A stretch of DNA of 64,000 bases from Acanthaster planci. Lineage: Eukaryota > Echinodermata > Asteroidea > Valvatida > Acanthasteridae. Made by a program: the position numbers and the translations under genes. Every line of letters starts with the position of its first letter. The first letter of the stretch is position 1. The stretch is taken from contig NW_019091604.1 in assembly GCF_001949145.1 (NCBI RefSeq), forward strand, positions 80,054 to 144,053. The letters run 5' to 3'. Below are positions 20,640 to 30,799 of the stretch, in pieces. Under the pieces are notes generated by a model. It was not told the DNA's origin. It was given only the letters and a program-made list of their open reading frames with translations, and made no database searches.

Positions 20640-21093
20640 TCATTTCCAGTCCTCTCAAATGTCCCCAGCCCTTGCCTGGCTCTGTCTCGTCTCACTGATG
20701 GTCAGCATGGTGTACCATGGTGAAGGCTACGCACGAGACAGCTGCAACTCCACCTGCTTTCCCAATACCATCCCAAGACAGACACCATCCATCTGCCAGT
20801 CTGAATATCAGAGAAAATTTGCCAACATCTGCTGTGGAAGCTGATGGAAAATCATGTAAATGCTGGACTCCCATTCTCACGGGCAAAGCCCGAGATAGTA
20901 ATAATGGAACGACACATCAACACTCAGATTGGGGCCTTTATTCCCCAATAGCATGTTTCATGGAACTAGGATACCCATTTCCAGGAAAATCACATCAACG
21001 TTTTAGAACTTCAAGCAGTTTTCAATGCCCAGCGTCATTTCCTCATATACCTCAGACTATTCAACAGCAGCGGTCTACATCAACCATTATAAA
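20640..21093 (+). pseudogene. DIRS1-like RNase H region
   Basis: Starts with a linker block (A-W-L-C-L-V-S-L-M-V-S-M) and reaches H-I-N-V-L-E-L-Q-A-V-F-N-A-Q-R-H-F (about 20991-21042), the RNase H block of DIRS elements. The same block is found as H-I-N-L-L-E-L-Q-A-V-F-N-A-L in the minus-strand element at 57.4 kb. Several stops. It is interrupted at 21094 by the piggyBac-like MITE. Confidence 0.8.
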
Positions 21094-21651
21094 CCACTTG
21101 CTGCCGGGTGCTTTTTCATTTTCAAGATTTTCAGTTTTCAAAATTCTTCAAAAATTCATCATTTCATTTAATGGACATTTTTACCCACACGAATGACTCT
21201 GGTGGCTACTCTAAGCTGACAGGTAACCTTCATTGACTCCTGAATATTTCAGCCAGGCCTGCAGCCTTGTAAATACAGCCCAGATTGTGCAGTGTTATAT
21301 AACTTTCTTTTGTTAACAAACCTGGCACAGTGTTCTGCTGACCTCTTTTAAGTAGGGGCCAGATTAGCATGCTGTGGGGCTCATTGCTGCGGTGGTGGAG
21401 CGCTTTTGTCCCCAGTAGTAATCCGCTTGCTCTAAATGCTCCTAACTGTGGTATACTGTTTCAAAACGAGGCTGGATTATCTCCACTATTGAGAGTGAAA
21501 AAATGTCAGTAATGCCCAGCAGCTCAGCCTTTTGTGCCAAGCACGGTCTTTTGTTCCAAGCCCAGTTCTTTTGTCCCAGTTTCAAGCTCTTCTGGCTCGG
21601 TGTGTAAAGCCTATGTGCTCGAAAGTGGGTCCCCCAGGAGCAAGTGGTTAA
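21094..21651 (+). mobile_element. piggyBac-like MITE (TTAA-flanked), copy 1
   Basis: About 560 bp with imperfect terminal inverted repeats: ACCACTTGCTGCCGGG at the left and CCCCCAGGAGCAAGTGG at the right, the latter followed by TTAA; the left flank reads ATAA, probably a mutated TTAA. TTAA target duplication and ends starting CC are hallmarks of piggyBac transposons. There is no transposase, so it is non-autonomous. The right half (21331-21651) is nearly identical to the reverse complement of 63672-64000. The element splits the DIRS Pol sequence. Confidence 0.7.
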
Positions 21652-21789
21652 GGTGAGATATATATGCAACCATACGTATGAAGCTAAACCACAGTGGTTG
21701 TGTTTGTATTGCGCATACCCAATGTGTATTAGCCTTGTGTTGCAGCCGTACGTTCATCGGTATATCAACAGTAAAAATACCGTCAACCT

Positions 21790-21905
21790 GTGTGAATTGC
21801 GGTAGTCAAGCGGTTACAGCATCTTGGTTTGTGATGCATGGGGTGTGGGTTCAAATCTGGGTGGAGATTGTGGGCAGGGAAGTTTTTTAAAGGAAAATAA
21901 AGCCC
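21790..21905 (+). mobile_element. tRNA-derived SINE (or tRNA pseudogene)
   Basis: An exact RNA polymerase III A box TAGTCAAGCGG (803-813 of the 21 kb block: 21803-21813) and B box GTTCAAATC (21849-21857) are separated by 46 bases, as in tRNA genes, and are followed by a GAAGTTTTTTAAAGG A/T-rich tail. Acceptor-stem pairing is not convincing, so it is more likely a SINE head than a working tRNA. It sits between the MITE and the resumed DIRS sequence. Confidence 0.6.
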
Positions 21906-22019
21906 TAATGTTATAGGAGCCTAATTTCAAAAATGAAGTTTTCATGGTTGGTTAAGCATCTAGATCGTGATCTAGATCTAGACCGTGGTTTGGTTTCATA
22001 CGTGTGATTGCATATGTAG

Positions 22020-22470
22020 CTCGTTAAGGCAGCATACGTTCCCCCAGTTATACGTCCTAATGTGGGAAATCCTACAATGGATGAAAGACCACACGAACTT
22101 GCAAATATTGGTGCCCGATATTACGGTAGTGGGCATGCTTTTTTGCACACAACCCTCTCAACAGAGTGAACTCTTTACCCCAGCATATAGTCAGAGTACT
22201 TTTCTTGACAACAGAGCTTACATCACATCAAATTGATCTCTTCGCATCACCAGACAATAACCAACTTTTGCCAGACCAGACCAGCGCATCCACGTGGCTG
22301 GGTCATGTACGCTCTGCAGATCAACTGGGCTGCCCCACTAGTGTACGCCTTCCCACATATCTCACTGATAATACTGGTCCTCTCCAAGATGCGAACAATT
22401 CCGGATATTACTAATCGCCCCATTCTGGCTGTGCTGGCGTTGGTTTCCCTAATCTTGGTTCTATGACCTT
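22020..22470 (+). pseudogene. DIRS1-like Pol C-terminal segment
   Basis: Protein-like text resumes with P-Q-L-Y-V-L-M-W-E-I-L-Q-W-M (about 22040), then I-V-R-V-L-F-L-T-T-E-L (22170-22200), Q-I-D-L-F-A-S-P-D-N-N (about 22225-22255) and, one frame over, W-A-A-P-L-V-Y-A-F-P-H-I (about 22330). These match the region after RNase H in DIRS elements; the D-L-F-A-x-x-D-N block also occurs in the minus-strand element near 57050. Several frame breaks. Confidence 0.7.
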
Positions 22471-25400
22471 TCAGTTATTTCTTCTGCAACACGAACCATT
22501 GTGCGCACACTGTGTTACAGGGCGTTTTCACTACACAAATCATTATCACAAAAAAGTCTTGGATATTTTGTTGTGTCTGGGGCAGCAACAGACTATAGTA
22601 ATAATGTCAGAATATGCATTATTCATATTACCAGAGTAATGATTGGCTGAACTTGGCGGAAGTTATGCAAAGGATGCTCAAACATCGGTCAACATCATTG
22701 TGAATATGTTTTCCCAATACTCTGAGCTTAGCACTCTCAAAATATCCTTCTATAGCATGGGGCATGCAAAAACTTAGTATGAGTAAATATGACCATTTTT
22801 TATTTGAGCCATTTTTAAAATTTTACGGTGATGATGTGTGATGTCTCTACTTGCTTAAGCACTGCAATTTTTTTCTGTTTCTCCCCCAAACAGGAAATTA
22901 ACAGGATAAATGATAAACAAATAAATGAATAGGGGAAGTTGATGTGAGAATAATCTAGTGGTATATCTTAAGGGCATGTATGTTTCAACCTCCTAGATGT
23001 ATGGGGAAAGTTGTTTTTACCACCTAAACGTGGCATTTAATTGCGGGAAATTTTTGAACCTAGAGATTGGTTTCAATTCCTGGTTGTGTGACGTCGTGCA
23101 TAATGCAACATAAGGTTCAAAGAAAGTTGTTGATGGGGAAATTATACCGATTATACCGATGTATAACTGGACTTTCTTGTACCAATAGGGTAAAACACTT
23201 AAGGCCCTTATCACCAAGAATAGATTAATTATGTAACGTAGTGGGAGTATATTTTAAAAAACTACTGGAAACATTTACTTATTTGAAACTCTTTCATTAG
23301 ATGTGATTTACTTGTGTTTACTTAGATATTTGTTGGCATTGAATTCCAAGAGACAGACTTTTTGTGACCTAAATGTTGGGTACAACGGAGGTATTACCTC
23401 ACTAAAGATATTTATGTAAGCCACAATACCATTGTTGTTCGAAACACTTTCTACAAGGATGCATCCTTGAGGATCCTGTTTAGCTAGGGTTCTGTTAAAT
23501 CAGTATGTCTATTATTGAATCGGAAAGTTATTCCCGCTTGTTCTTTGAAAATTATATTAAAATATTGATACATGTTAATGGGGTGTGGGATTGTTGGATT
23601 GGTCTTTTCATGTAAGGATTTTTATCTGCATCCAGACTGTATTGTATCAAGTGTTATTATGTGATGAATCACGTTTCTGAGGGAACCAGTAATAATGACA
23701 AAGTTTGAGTTTTCCATCATCGCGTTATGTCTGAGAGTTCGACAGATGGCGAGTACTCGGGATCTGGGTCTGGGCTAGTTATCCACAGAGTTACCATTGA
23801 CGATGAGCTGATGCTGATCTACAGATTAGCTGATCATCAATGGTAACTGGATAGGCAGTTGGCTTCAACAAAAATATGTCTTTTTAGGCCATTATTTTAG
23901 TTCACAAACATAACCGTTTCAACATCGCAGATTGATTATCAGATATATTATCAGATCAGATTGATCATCAGGATAATGACACTGAACTCCTACATAGACC
24001 TGTCTTCAATCGATACCTAAGCCATCCACTCTGGACGTAACAGGCAAACGATTCTTCGACCATTATGCCGTAGTAAAAAAATGTGTAACAGATCGTTGAC
24101 AAATTGACTGTTAAAATGGTCATGCTGAAGGGCAAAGTCCACTGACAACAAATAACTCTAGATGATTAATGTGTGTTTTTTTCTAATGCCCACTTTCTGC
24201 CGCCTCTCTGTGTTTTGGACACACAAGCACCACATGCATGTGATGCGTCGGTCTGGATGATGTCTGGTGATGGAGTGTCTTGGCTATATTTTATGAAGGA
24301 AGTGATGTTTGACTTTGTCACTGAAAAAAACACCCAAATACCCAAGATCCAACTCCAAAATTATAAACAAATTGCTGTTTCCTTGAAAGAATGAGACAAA
24401 GTAATTTTTCTCAAAATGAGTTAGTAACTTCAGTAACAACTAAGGTTGTTTACAACCTGTCCCCTACAATTGTCTATATGGTATCCAGAGCAAATTTTTT
24501 TTTTTTGGCACTCATCTTTTCTCTGGATTTTGACAGTCTTAAATTATAATGAGAGATATAATACCAACGCAATTTTCAAAGGGCCTAATGTAAAGAATAG
24601 CTGCCAGCCGCCAGTGCCTGAATGGTGTATAGTGAAGGGCAATTCTATGGGTCTCCTGCTTGAAGGACTTCTTCCAAAGATTTCAGGAGTGGGAATCCCC
24701 CCCCCCCAAAAAAACACTGAAGCTTGAAAGAGGGTAAATTATCTCGGAGACATGGTATCCAACAATGGCATTGCTATGGACCAAGAAAACACAAAGACTG
24801 GCCCCTTCCAGTGCTTAAGAGGAGCTTCCCTGCACAAACAAAACGTTGTGTACATTTGCATGGGATAAAGAGTGGCATGTGTCTGTTTACCCACTCATGA
24901 ACCTCCACGAGGCACCACTTTGTTTTTGTCCTCAATACAGACGTTCTAATGCAAATGTTGTTGGGTATAGGGACTGTTCTATTTCGAGTTATTACATCTT
25001 CATACAGACCGACCAACAATTTTTCCAACATAGAAGCAACTCAGCAAATACAAGTATAACATTGCAATCTATACTGGGGGGAAAATGTCGGTCGCAAAAT
25101 AGTGACGCCGTTAGTGTGGTTAGAGAGACTGACAATTCTTTGAGAATGATGGGGAAGGTAACAAACCAGATAAATTAGACATATTTATGAGGACCTTTTT
25201 CGGTCATTTGTAAGCGGGTGAAAAAGATGGATGAAAACCGATAACTACTATTCAACGGTGTCAAGGCTACTTTTTGTGTATCCAACAGAGTGCAGTTATG
25301 GCCTCCCAATGCTGGATTACCTTGGACCTGGAAAACTCTTTAGACCGGACTTGAGGACCACGCTTCGTATTAAATCACATTAAAGTATTGGGTATGCAAA

Positions 25401-26311
25401 TTGCACATGCACAAGACAGATGAGCTTTGGGAAGTTTGCTGTTCAAACTTAAGGTGAAAACTGACCAACTTCATTGCCATCTTACCTCAGTTTTTCCGAA
25501 TTTTCAAAAAGCAAGCCATTAAATACAAAATTGGCTCTCACAATGTCATATCGGTGAGCTAAGAAGCTCATTGACAAACATCACCACCAAACAACTTGTC
25601 ACCAAGTAAATATATATTTCAATGTTTAGATGAATACATCACATTTATTGAAAACATGGTAACCTACATTATTCTGAAATCACGATGCATTTGTATCAAT
25701 TATCCACAAAAATCACCACTGTCATTATTTATTGTCTAGTATTTCTATGTAAAAGCTTAAATGCAAATAGTTTAAAACAAAAGCCATTGGTAATTTCAAT
25801 ATACACTTGCACCATTTACCTGCAGCTGCTAGAAGTTTCACTACATTGGATGCATGGCTTGAGTGCATAAAAATTAAATAAAGGGTGCCATTTGATTTAA
25901 ATAAAGTGGGTGCCTCTAACCTAACTTAAAGTTTAAAAAGATATTACTTCTGCTGGTTAATATCAAATTCACACCAAGACACTATGGAATTAGGTAATCA
26001 GGTTGACTCCTACTGCTACCGCTTCTCTCTCCCCTAACGAGGTTAAAAGGGTTGAAGTTTGATGGTCTGTGTTTTTTCCCTTTTTGTATTCATAAATTTC
26101 TGTGAACCTCTTCCCCAGAATAGGTGTTTTTGGTGTCAGTGATTCTGATTTGTTCAAATTAAACTGAACTGAGTTGCATGTCATACGACACCGACTATCC
26201 TTTTTCTTTCAAAAGTATTACTAATTGTTTGAAGCCTAGCCACAACACATGAAGCAGTTTTAATTTTCAGTGTTTGCATTTCCAATCTAGGAGACTGAAG
26301 GATGTAAAAAA
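22471..26311. other. Long gene-free stretch
   Basis: AT-rich DNA with short open frames, none resembling a known family. Structures seen: the imperfect inverted repeat at 23785-23852 and a C10/A-run at about 24699. A minus-strand frame at 25990-26173 (L-G-K-R-F-T-E-I-Y-E-Y) behind an acceptor-like CTCAG looks mildly protein-like but cannot be supported as an exon. Confidence 0.4.
23785..23852. repeat. Imperfect inverted repeat (hairpin)
   Basis: Arms GTTACCATTGACGATGAGCT and AGCTGATCATCAATGGTAAC pair with few mismatches around a loop of about 25 bases. This is consistent with a small palindromic MITE or a cruciform-forming site. Confidence 0.65.
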
Positions 26312-26436
26312 ATAATTCAAGAACCTACATGTAGATACTTCGAAATTTACTGTTAAAAAGTCTATATGGTTATATTATCATATAACCGTGCAAACTTTTT
26401 AACAGTAAATTTTGAAGTACCTAGGTTCTCGAATCC
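26312..26436. repeat. Long near-perfect hairpin, about 120 bp
   Basis: Left arm ATTCAAGAACCTAC...ATACTTCGAAATTTACTG...TTAAAAAGT...ATATGGTTATA and right arm TATAACC...ACTTTTTAACAGTAAAT...TTTGAAGTACCTAGGTTCTCGAAT are reverse complements over nearly their full length, with only a few bases at the centre. It is either a palindromic foldback MITE or a source of a long hairpin RNA. Confidence 0.8.
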
Positions 26437-27127
26437 TGTAGTGGTTAAATTTAGTGTAGCAAAAATTGGACATGAAAAGACCCAAAGTAGGTAATATTGT
26501 TAACTGCATGTTTTGTTGTCTGTTTACTTCTTTTCAGTTGAACAGAGGTTTCATGATTTAAGAGCTGCTTCCAATTTCAATCATGATTTACATGACCTGC
26601 CTACAAATAAGAATGCTGTGCCAGATATTTGGAATTAAGTGGGACGTTACATTTTACTTCTCTGAATGTGCCGCATTACATTTTGTCACAATTTACTTTA
26701 TCAAGATCAGTATCACATTTCTGATTATTAAAATATGTAAACTTTGGAGTGCCAGTCTTCTACAAAATGCTATATATGTAAACAGCAATTCTGACAACGT
26801 AAACCAAATGTGAATGGTGTGGTTTTACAGAAAGGAAATATTTCAAACAATTGCACTTTTCATTTTAACATGTTGGGCATTACCAGTGGAGAGCTAATCA
26901 CCAATCATGGCAGATACGTAATGTAGAAAATGCACACAAAGGACGTGCAATACTACGTTTCTCCATGGATTGGAAACAGGTGTTACAACTGTGGCACAGT
27001 GGTCAATGATCATCCCCGCCCAGTCAGATAAATAAATAACAGAAAACATTTTCCAAATGATAAATGAATATAGCAGGTTCATTGTTGTGTTTCTTAGATA
27101 TTAAATTGCCATTTGTTTTTTTTTTTA

Positions 27128-27358
27128 GCTTAACACAACATGTAGAACATAAGATAGAGTCAACGTTCTGATCCGGAGATCTTCATCAGGACTGACTAGA
27201 ATAGTGAAACACTCAAGTCATGGAATAAAACAATTGCTGTGTGGTAGGCAAGTGAAATAACTGCAGATAAACTATGTCCATGCAGGTGTTACTGCCAAAT
27301 GGGGTGTATGTGGACACCAGAGTCAATGTTTATGTTCGCAGTCTGTTGAAACAGAGCT
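27128..27358 (-). repeat. Penelope-like terminal repeat, inverted copy
   Basis: The reverse complement of this block matches 27866-28119 over most of its length, including AACATAAGATAGAGTC, ACACTCAAGTCATGGAATAA versus its diverged partner, CATGCAGGTGTTACTGCCAA and GTGTCCACATACACC-type segments. On the minus strand it holds a hammerhead-like core at 27158-27193. Confidence 0.85.
27158..27193 (-). ncRNA. Hammerhead-ribozyme-like core, inverted copy (minus strand)
   Basis: On the minus strand: AGTC, CTGATGA, a GATC/GATC stem closing TCCG, AGAAC, GTT, GACT. It preserves the CTGATGA box and both short stems. The catalytic GAAA reads AGAA, so activity is doubtful. Confidence 0.5.
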
Positions 27359-27443
27359 TCCTTGATTCATCTGGTACGGGTGAATTGTTCTTTGTCTAAG
27401 ATTTTGGCATCCCCCCACTTGACTGTATGTTGGTGTTGACTAC

Positions 27444-27875
27444 ATGGAGAGCATTGTTCCTGTCCTTGTTCTTTACTGCTCAAGCACAAAACATATGCCC
27501 GCAACCACCCTCGACAAGGAACTGGACCATCTACACCATGTCTTCATAGCTAATGGTTACCCTCCAAACTTGACCCGGCAAATCATTAACTCCAACAAAT
27601 CCAGGAAACCCACCCAGAGTATGCAGGAGCCCAAGACCATGTACCTCCCAAATGTCAAGGGACTAAGTGAGAAAATTGAACAGAAACCTGGAAATCAAGT
27701 GTGTCTTTAAATCAAGACATACACTTGGACAACAACTAACCAAAGTGAAAACAAAACCAGACTCGGCAAAAATCAACATTGTAATTTACTCCATTCCATG
27801 CGAGTGGGGCAAAGAATATGTCGGAGAAACGGGATGTAGTCTTCGAGTTAATGGCAGGGGAAGGAAGCTCTGTTT
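27444..27875 (+). pseudogene. Penelope-like RT C-terminus and GIY-YIG domain start
   Basis: The first frame carries L-D-K-E-L-D-H-L-H-H-V-F-I-A-N-G-Y-P (RT thumb end) and Y-L-P-N-V-K-G-L-S-E-K-I-E. A frame change near 27690 leads into F-K-S-R-H-T-L-G-Q-Q-L-T-K-V-K-T-K and the GIY-YIG-type block V-I-Y-S-I-P-C-E-W-G-K-E-Y-V-G-E-T-G. These are signature blocks of Penelope-like elements, whose endonuclease nicks target DNA. The GIY-YIG domain stops right after its first block, where the terminal repeat begins, so catalytic Arg and Glu are absent. Confidence 0.85.
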
Positions 27876-28054
27876 ATTCAACTGACTGCAAACATAAACA
27901 TTGACTCTGGTGTCCACATACACCCTATTTGGTAGTAACACCTGCATGGACATAGTTTATGTACAGTTATTTCACTTGCTTACCACACAGCTGTTGTTTA
28001 CTTTCATTACTTGAGTGTTTCAGTAATTATGCTTGGCCATCTACTATTCCAGTC

Positions 28055-28090
28055 AGTCCTGATGAAGATCTCCAGATCAAAACATTGACT
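28055..28090 (+). ncRNA. Hammerhead-ribozyme-like core in Penelope-like repeat (plus strand)
   Basis: CTGATGA (28059-28065) is followed by a GATC/GATC stem II closing a TCCA loop (28067-28078), then AAAAC, ATT and GACT (28079-28090). The GACT can pair with AGTC directly before CTGATGA (28055-28058) as stem I. This is the hammerhead order. The conserved GAAA is changed to AAAA here, and stem III is at most one pair, so it is likely an inactive derivative. The inverted copy at 27158-27193 has the same core with AGAAC and GTT. Confidence 0.5.
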
Positions 28091-28119
28091 CTATCTTATG
28101 TTCTACATGTTGCGTTAAA

Positions 28120-28851
28120 CTATTTAAAAAAACAATTTAATTCCCCAAATGGCTGATTACTACCTTAGCCAGGCAAAAGGGGCCAGTAATATCCTAGCGA
28201 TACTTGTGGTGTTTCATTTGCAATTAACTACAACTTCTTTTTGTGACCAGGAAATAGAGGGAACATTTGTATTTTGATAATGGGACACCATCCATGAAAT
28301 GTAATTTTATTCTTGTTCCTCCAAACTATGTTTTCAGAGACTCTTTACGAATTTGGCTAAGACTAGTCAACCTCTTAACCACCACTGGAAAGTTATGTTC
28401 AAAAAATCAAAATGCTCTTTAATCACAAGGAGTGATCATGAGATATCATAAAACACACTTTGATATAAATGCCGTGAAATAAAATGTTTTAAATAAAACA
28501 CAAAATCTTCTAAACAACTTGCAATTTATTCCCAAATGAATCCAGAAGAAAGCTTTCCAGAAGGGATATAAATGCACATGAACATTCAGGGCATAAGGCC
28601 TAATACCAAAACGGTCCAATTAGATTTGCTGTTGTGAGATCCGACAAAAAATACATATTCCATTTCCTATACTTCAGTTCAAAAAGTTGAACCAGATGCA
28701 GATTACCAGCAAAAAGTTGCATTGGCGACCATACAGTACAGATTGAGATTGCAAGCCCTATCTGCGCTCTGGCCATGGACGTACTAGGTGCGGCAAAAAG
28801 TGTTGATAGACCGGTTACGCCTACTTAATAAGCTATGTCATCTATAGTGCA
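28120..28851. other. Gene-free spacer
   Basis: AT-rich DNA; no coding frame or repeat recognised. Confidence 0.4.
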
Positions 28852-29045
28852 TATCAAACATCAACAAACATGGTGAAATCTCATAGCAGCAAGTGTGAGA
28901 AATGTGTCTAAATCTAAAGCCAACACTCAGTAAATTACTCAGACTACTGATGTGCTGAGAACTACACCAAAAATTGGCTTCATTTTTGGTAAACACTACT
29001 CAAATCACACTTTCTTACAGGAAGACGTTTTGTTGATGTTTGATA
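28852..29045 (-). mobile_element. MITE with 17-bp perfect terminal inverted repeats, copy 2
   Basis: 194 bp beginning TATCAAACATCAACAAA and ending with its exact reverse complement. The reverse strand aligns with the MITE at 6696-6876 in the host gene intron. No coding capacity. The flanks read CA/CC, giving no clear target duplication. Confidence 0.75.
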
Positions 29046-30239
29046 CCCACTTTAGGTCACGTGACATGGTGTAGTGGGCATAATCAGTCTGCTGGCCAAA
29101 TGGTTTCAGGCCCAGGCAGGTCAAACTCCTCTGTCCTTTCTCTATGGTTCCTCCCAAAGTCACTTTGCACAGACAGAATACAAGTGTGAGCACCTATAGA
29201 AATTACGGTTGTCTAGTCATTCTGAAAGATGATGTTGGATAAAATTTACAACAGCCACAAAGGTATCACAAATTTTGCAAGACAAGTGCAGAAAAGATCA
29301 TAACTACATTAAAATGTTAAACATTCCTTGTCTACTGTGATCTATATAACAAGTCACTTTACTCAATTCTCAGACATTCAACTATTTTGTCAACTTGCAA
29401 CGGTGTTATCACTTGTTTATAATTTTGATCTACACCATCTTTAATGAAATCAGAACAAAACCCTCAATCCTGCAGTTAAATGCTTCCCTGTATTTGCTTT
29501 GCCAACTCAATAAAATTGATATTCCTGTTTCAGGAAACCTTTCATTCTCGTCTGAATTTTTCTTCTTTTTGTTCGCCCTCTAACTCCACAGATTCTGTAC
29601 AGTGATTTTATTTTTAAATTTTTATTTTTACAGGGCCGTGGTCATTTTGGTAGTTCGTATCATTACACTTGGCTTGAAGGCCTCATGTGGTTACCTGAAA
29701 GGTGTAATATTTATTATCTATGAAAACCTCATGCCTCATTTAGCTGAACCACATTATTTAAGACAGTGCAAAAATGGGTTAATGGGTTGGTGCAATTGAT
29801 TTGTTTACGAACCTTGAGCATTGTTTACGAACCTTGAGCATGCACCTTTGTTTCTAAGTATTTTTGACTTTTGTTTCACTTGGATAAGTTTAAATTTTTA
29901 AAAAGAACACTTTTCATTGCATTTAACATTAAAGTTTGGGATGTAAGGGACAGGGATGTCAAAGATTTTCCAACACTGAAGAATACAGAGTTCCAGCACA
30001 CACTTTTTGAGAAAAACTCTTTGCAGCTACACGATGCTATGACATAACTACATTTTTGAGTCAATTAGATATGTGGGTCTCTACCCATACTAAAGGGGTA
30101 CAAGACACACGACTGAGAAATGAATCAGGATACAATCAAGCTACCTATTCTTTTTCCCGTCGTACCATTACAATCTGAACCCATAGTTTGGGACTGTGCT
30201 CAGAACTTTTCTAGCAAATTTTACAAGTGTTTGCTTAGA
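29046..30239. other. Gene-free spacer with a 20-bp tandem duplication
   Basis: No recognised gene. TTGTTTACGAACCTTGAGCA is repeated exactly at 29801-29820 and 29821-29840. Confidence 0.5.
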
Positions 30240-30799
30240 ATGTTATGTGCATAACATTGACTTTGTGCACGTCTTCCACTAGTCGACTTTGATAGTTTTT
30301 TACATTGGATTTACATGTACTTCAGACTTGATATGGTCCTAGAAGAAATTCGTCTTGATGATGTCATCGCATGATTTATGATTAAATTTTGAATGTTTAA
30401 TTTCTCTCCTTTAGAAAACGTGTACACGTTTTCTAAAGTCAAAGGCTGGTGTATTCATACATCTGAGGGACCTTGTTTTGGCAGCATACGTGGTTCATCA
30501 ACCCATGGGGCTGTCAAAATAAAATTGTCACGGCAACATTATCAGGGGTCATGTGACATCAGATTGAAGTTGCAGTTTTTTCTCCGGGGTTTTGTATACA
30601 TTTTTTCACTTTGTACTTTTATTGATACTACCAGTGGTTAACCAGGGGATCACTGTGAGAATTTCAGACAAATCAGGGGAAAATTTCCCTTAAAAATAGT
30701 TTCAACAAATTGATTTGATCTTTTTTATTCCAAAATGTTAAAGCTGAAAAATGATAAACTCTGAAACAGTTCTGTGGTTGTTCACAACCACATCCCTTT
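30240..30799 (+). mobile_element. 3' part of a minisatellite (pearl/Helentron-like) element
   Basis: Carries GATGATGTCATCGCATGATT (about 30357), a TTTTGTACACG block inside a 30-bp palindrome (30409-30438), the GTCATGTGACATCAGATTAAAG segment (about 30548), and ends with a hairpin GTGGTTGT/ACAACCAC (30774-30791) followed by ATCCCTTTA. The same terminal sequence closes the copies ending near 31833, 60050 and 61534. Confidence 0.65.
30409..30438. repeat. 30-bp perfect palindrome
   Basis: The half-site CTTTAGAAAACGTGT is followed at once by its exact reverse complement. The right half (ACACGTTTTCTAAAG) matches the family consensus (TTTTGTACACGTTTT then CTGAAGTC), while the left half replaces the usual TTTCCCCATAGG segment. 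It therefore looks like a local inverted duplication. Confidence 0.9.

Larger units (their letters stand above)
19400..22470 (+). mobile_element. DIRS1-like retrotransposon remnant with nested insertions
   Basis: GC content rises sharply at about 19.4 kb. RT (20411-20605), RNase H (about 20640-21090) and C-terminal Pol (22020-22470) segments of a DIRS1-like element follow in order. The element is cut between 21094 and about 22020 by a MITE and a SINE. Before the RT, 19.42-20.3 kb is Pro/Ser/His-rich in several frames and may be degraded Gag; it includes a perfect local duplication (TTCAGCCACCGGATCGCCCA at about 19918 and 19951). The tyrosine recombinase and terminal repeats were not found. 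Confidence 0.75.
27128..28119 (+). mobile_element. Penelope-like element 3' part with inverted terminal repeats
   Basis: A central coding piece (27444-27875) with the Penelope-like C-terminus and GIY-YIG endonuclease start is enclosed by inverted repeats of about 230-250 bp (27128-27358 and 27866-28119). Penelope-like elements are known for long terminal repeats that may be direct or inverted, and for hammerhead ribozymes in them; both properties are visible. The RT is missing, so this is a 5'-truncated copy attached to an inverted partial copy. Confidence 0.8.

Noticed and set aside
23040-23130. Second tRNA/SINE-like B box (GGTTTCAATTCC)
   Set aside because: No matching A box at the right distance; one degenerate box is not enough.
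24699-24716. C10/A-run as a functional element
   Set aside because: Homopolymer junction only; a similar run at 63411 suggests simple-sequence noise.
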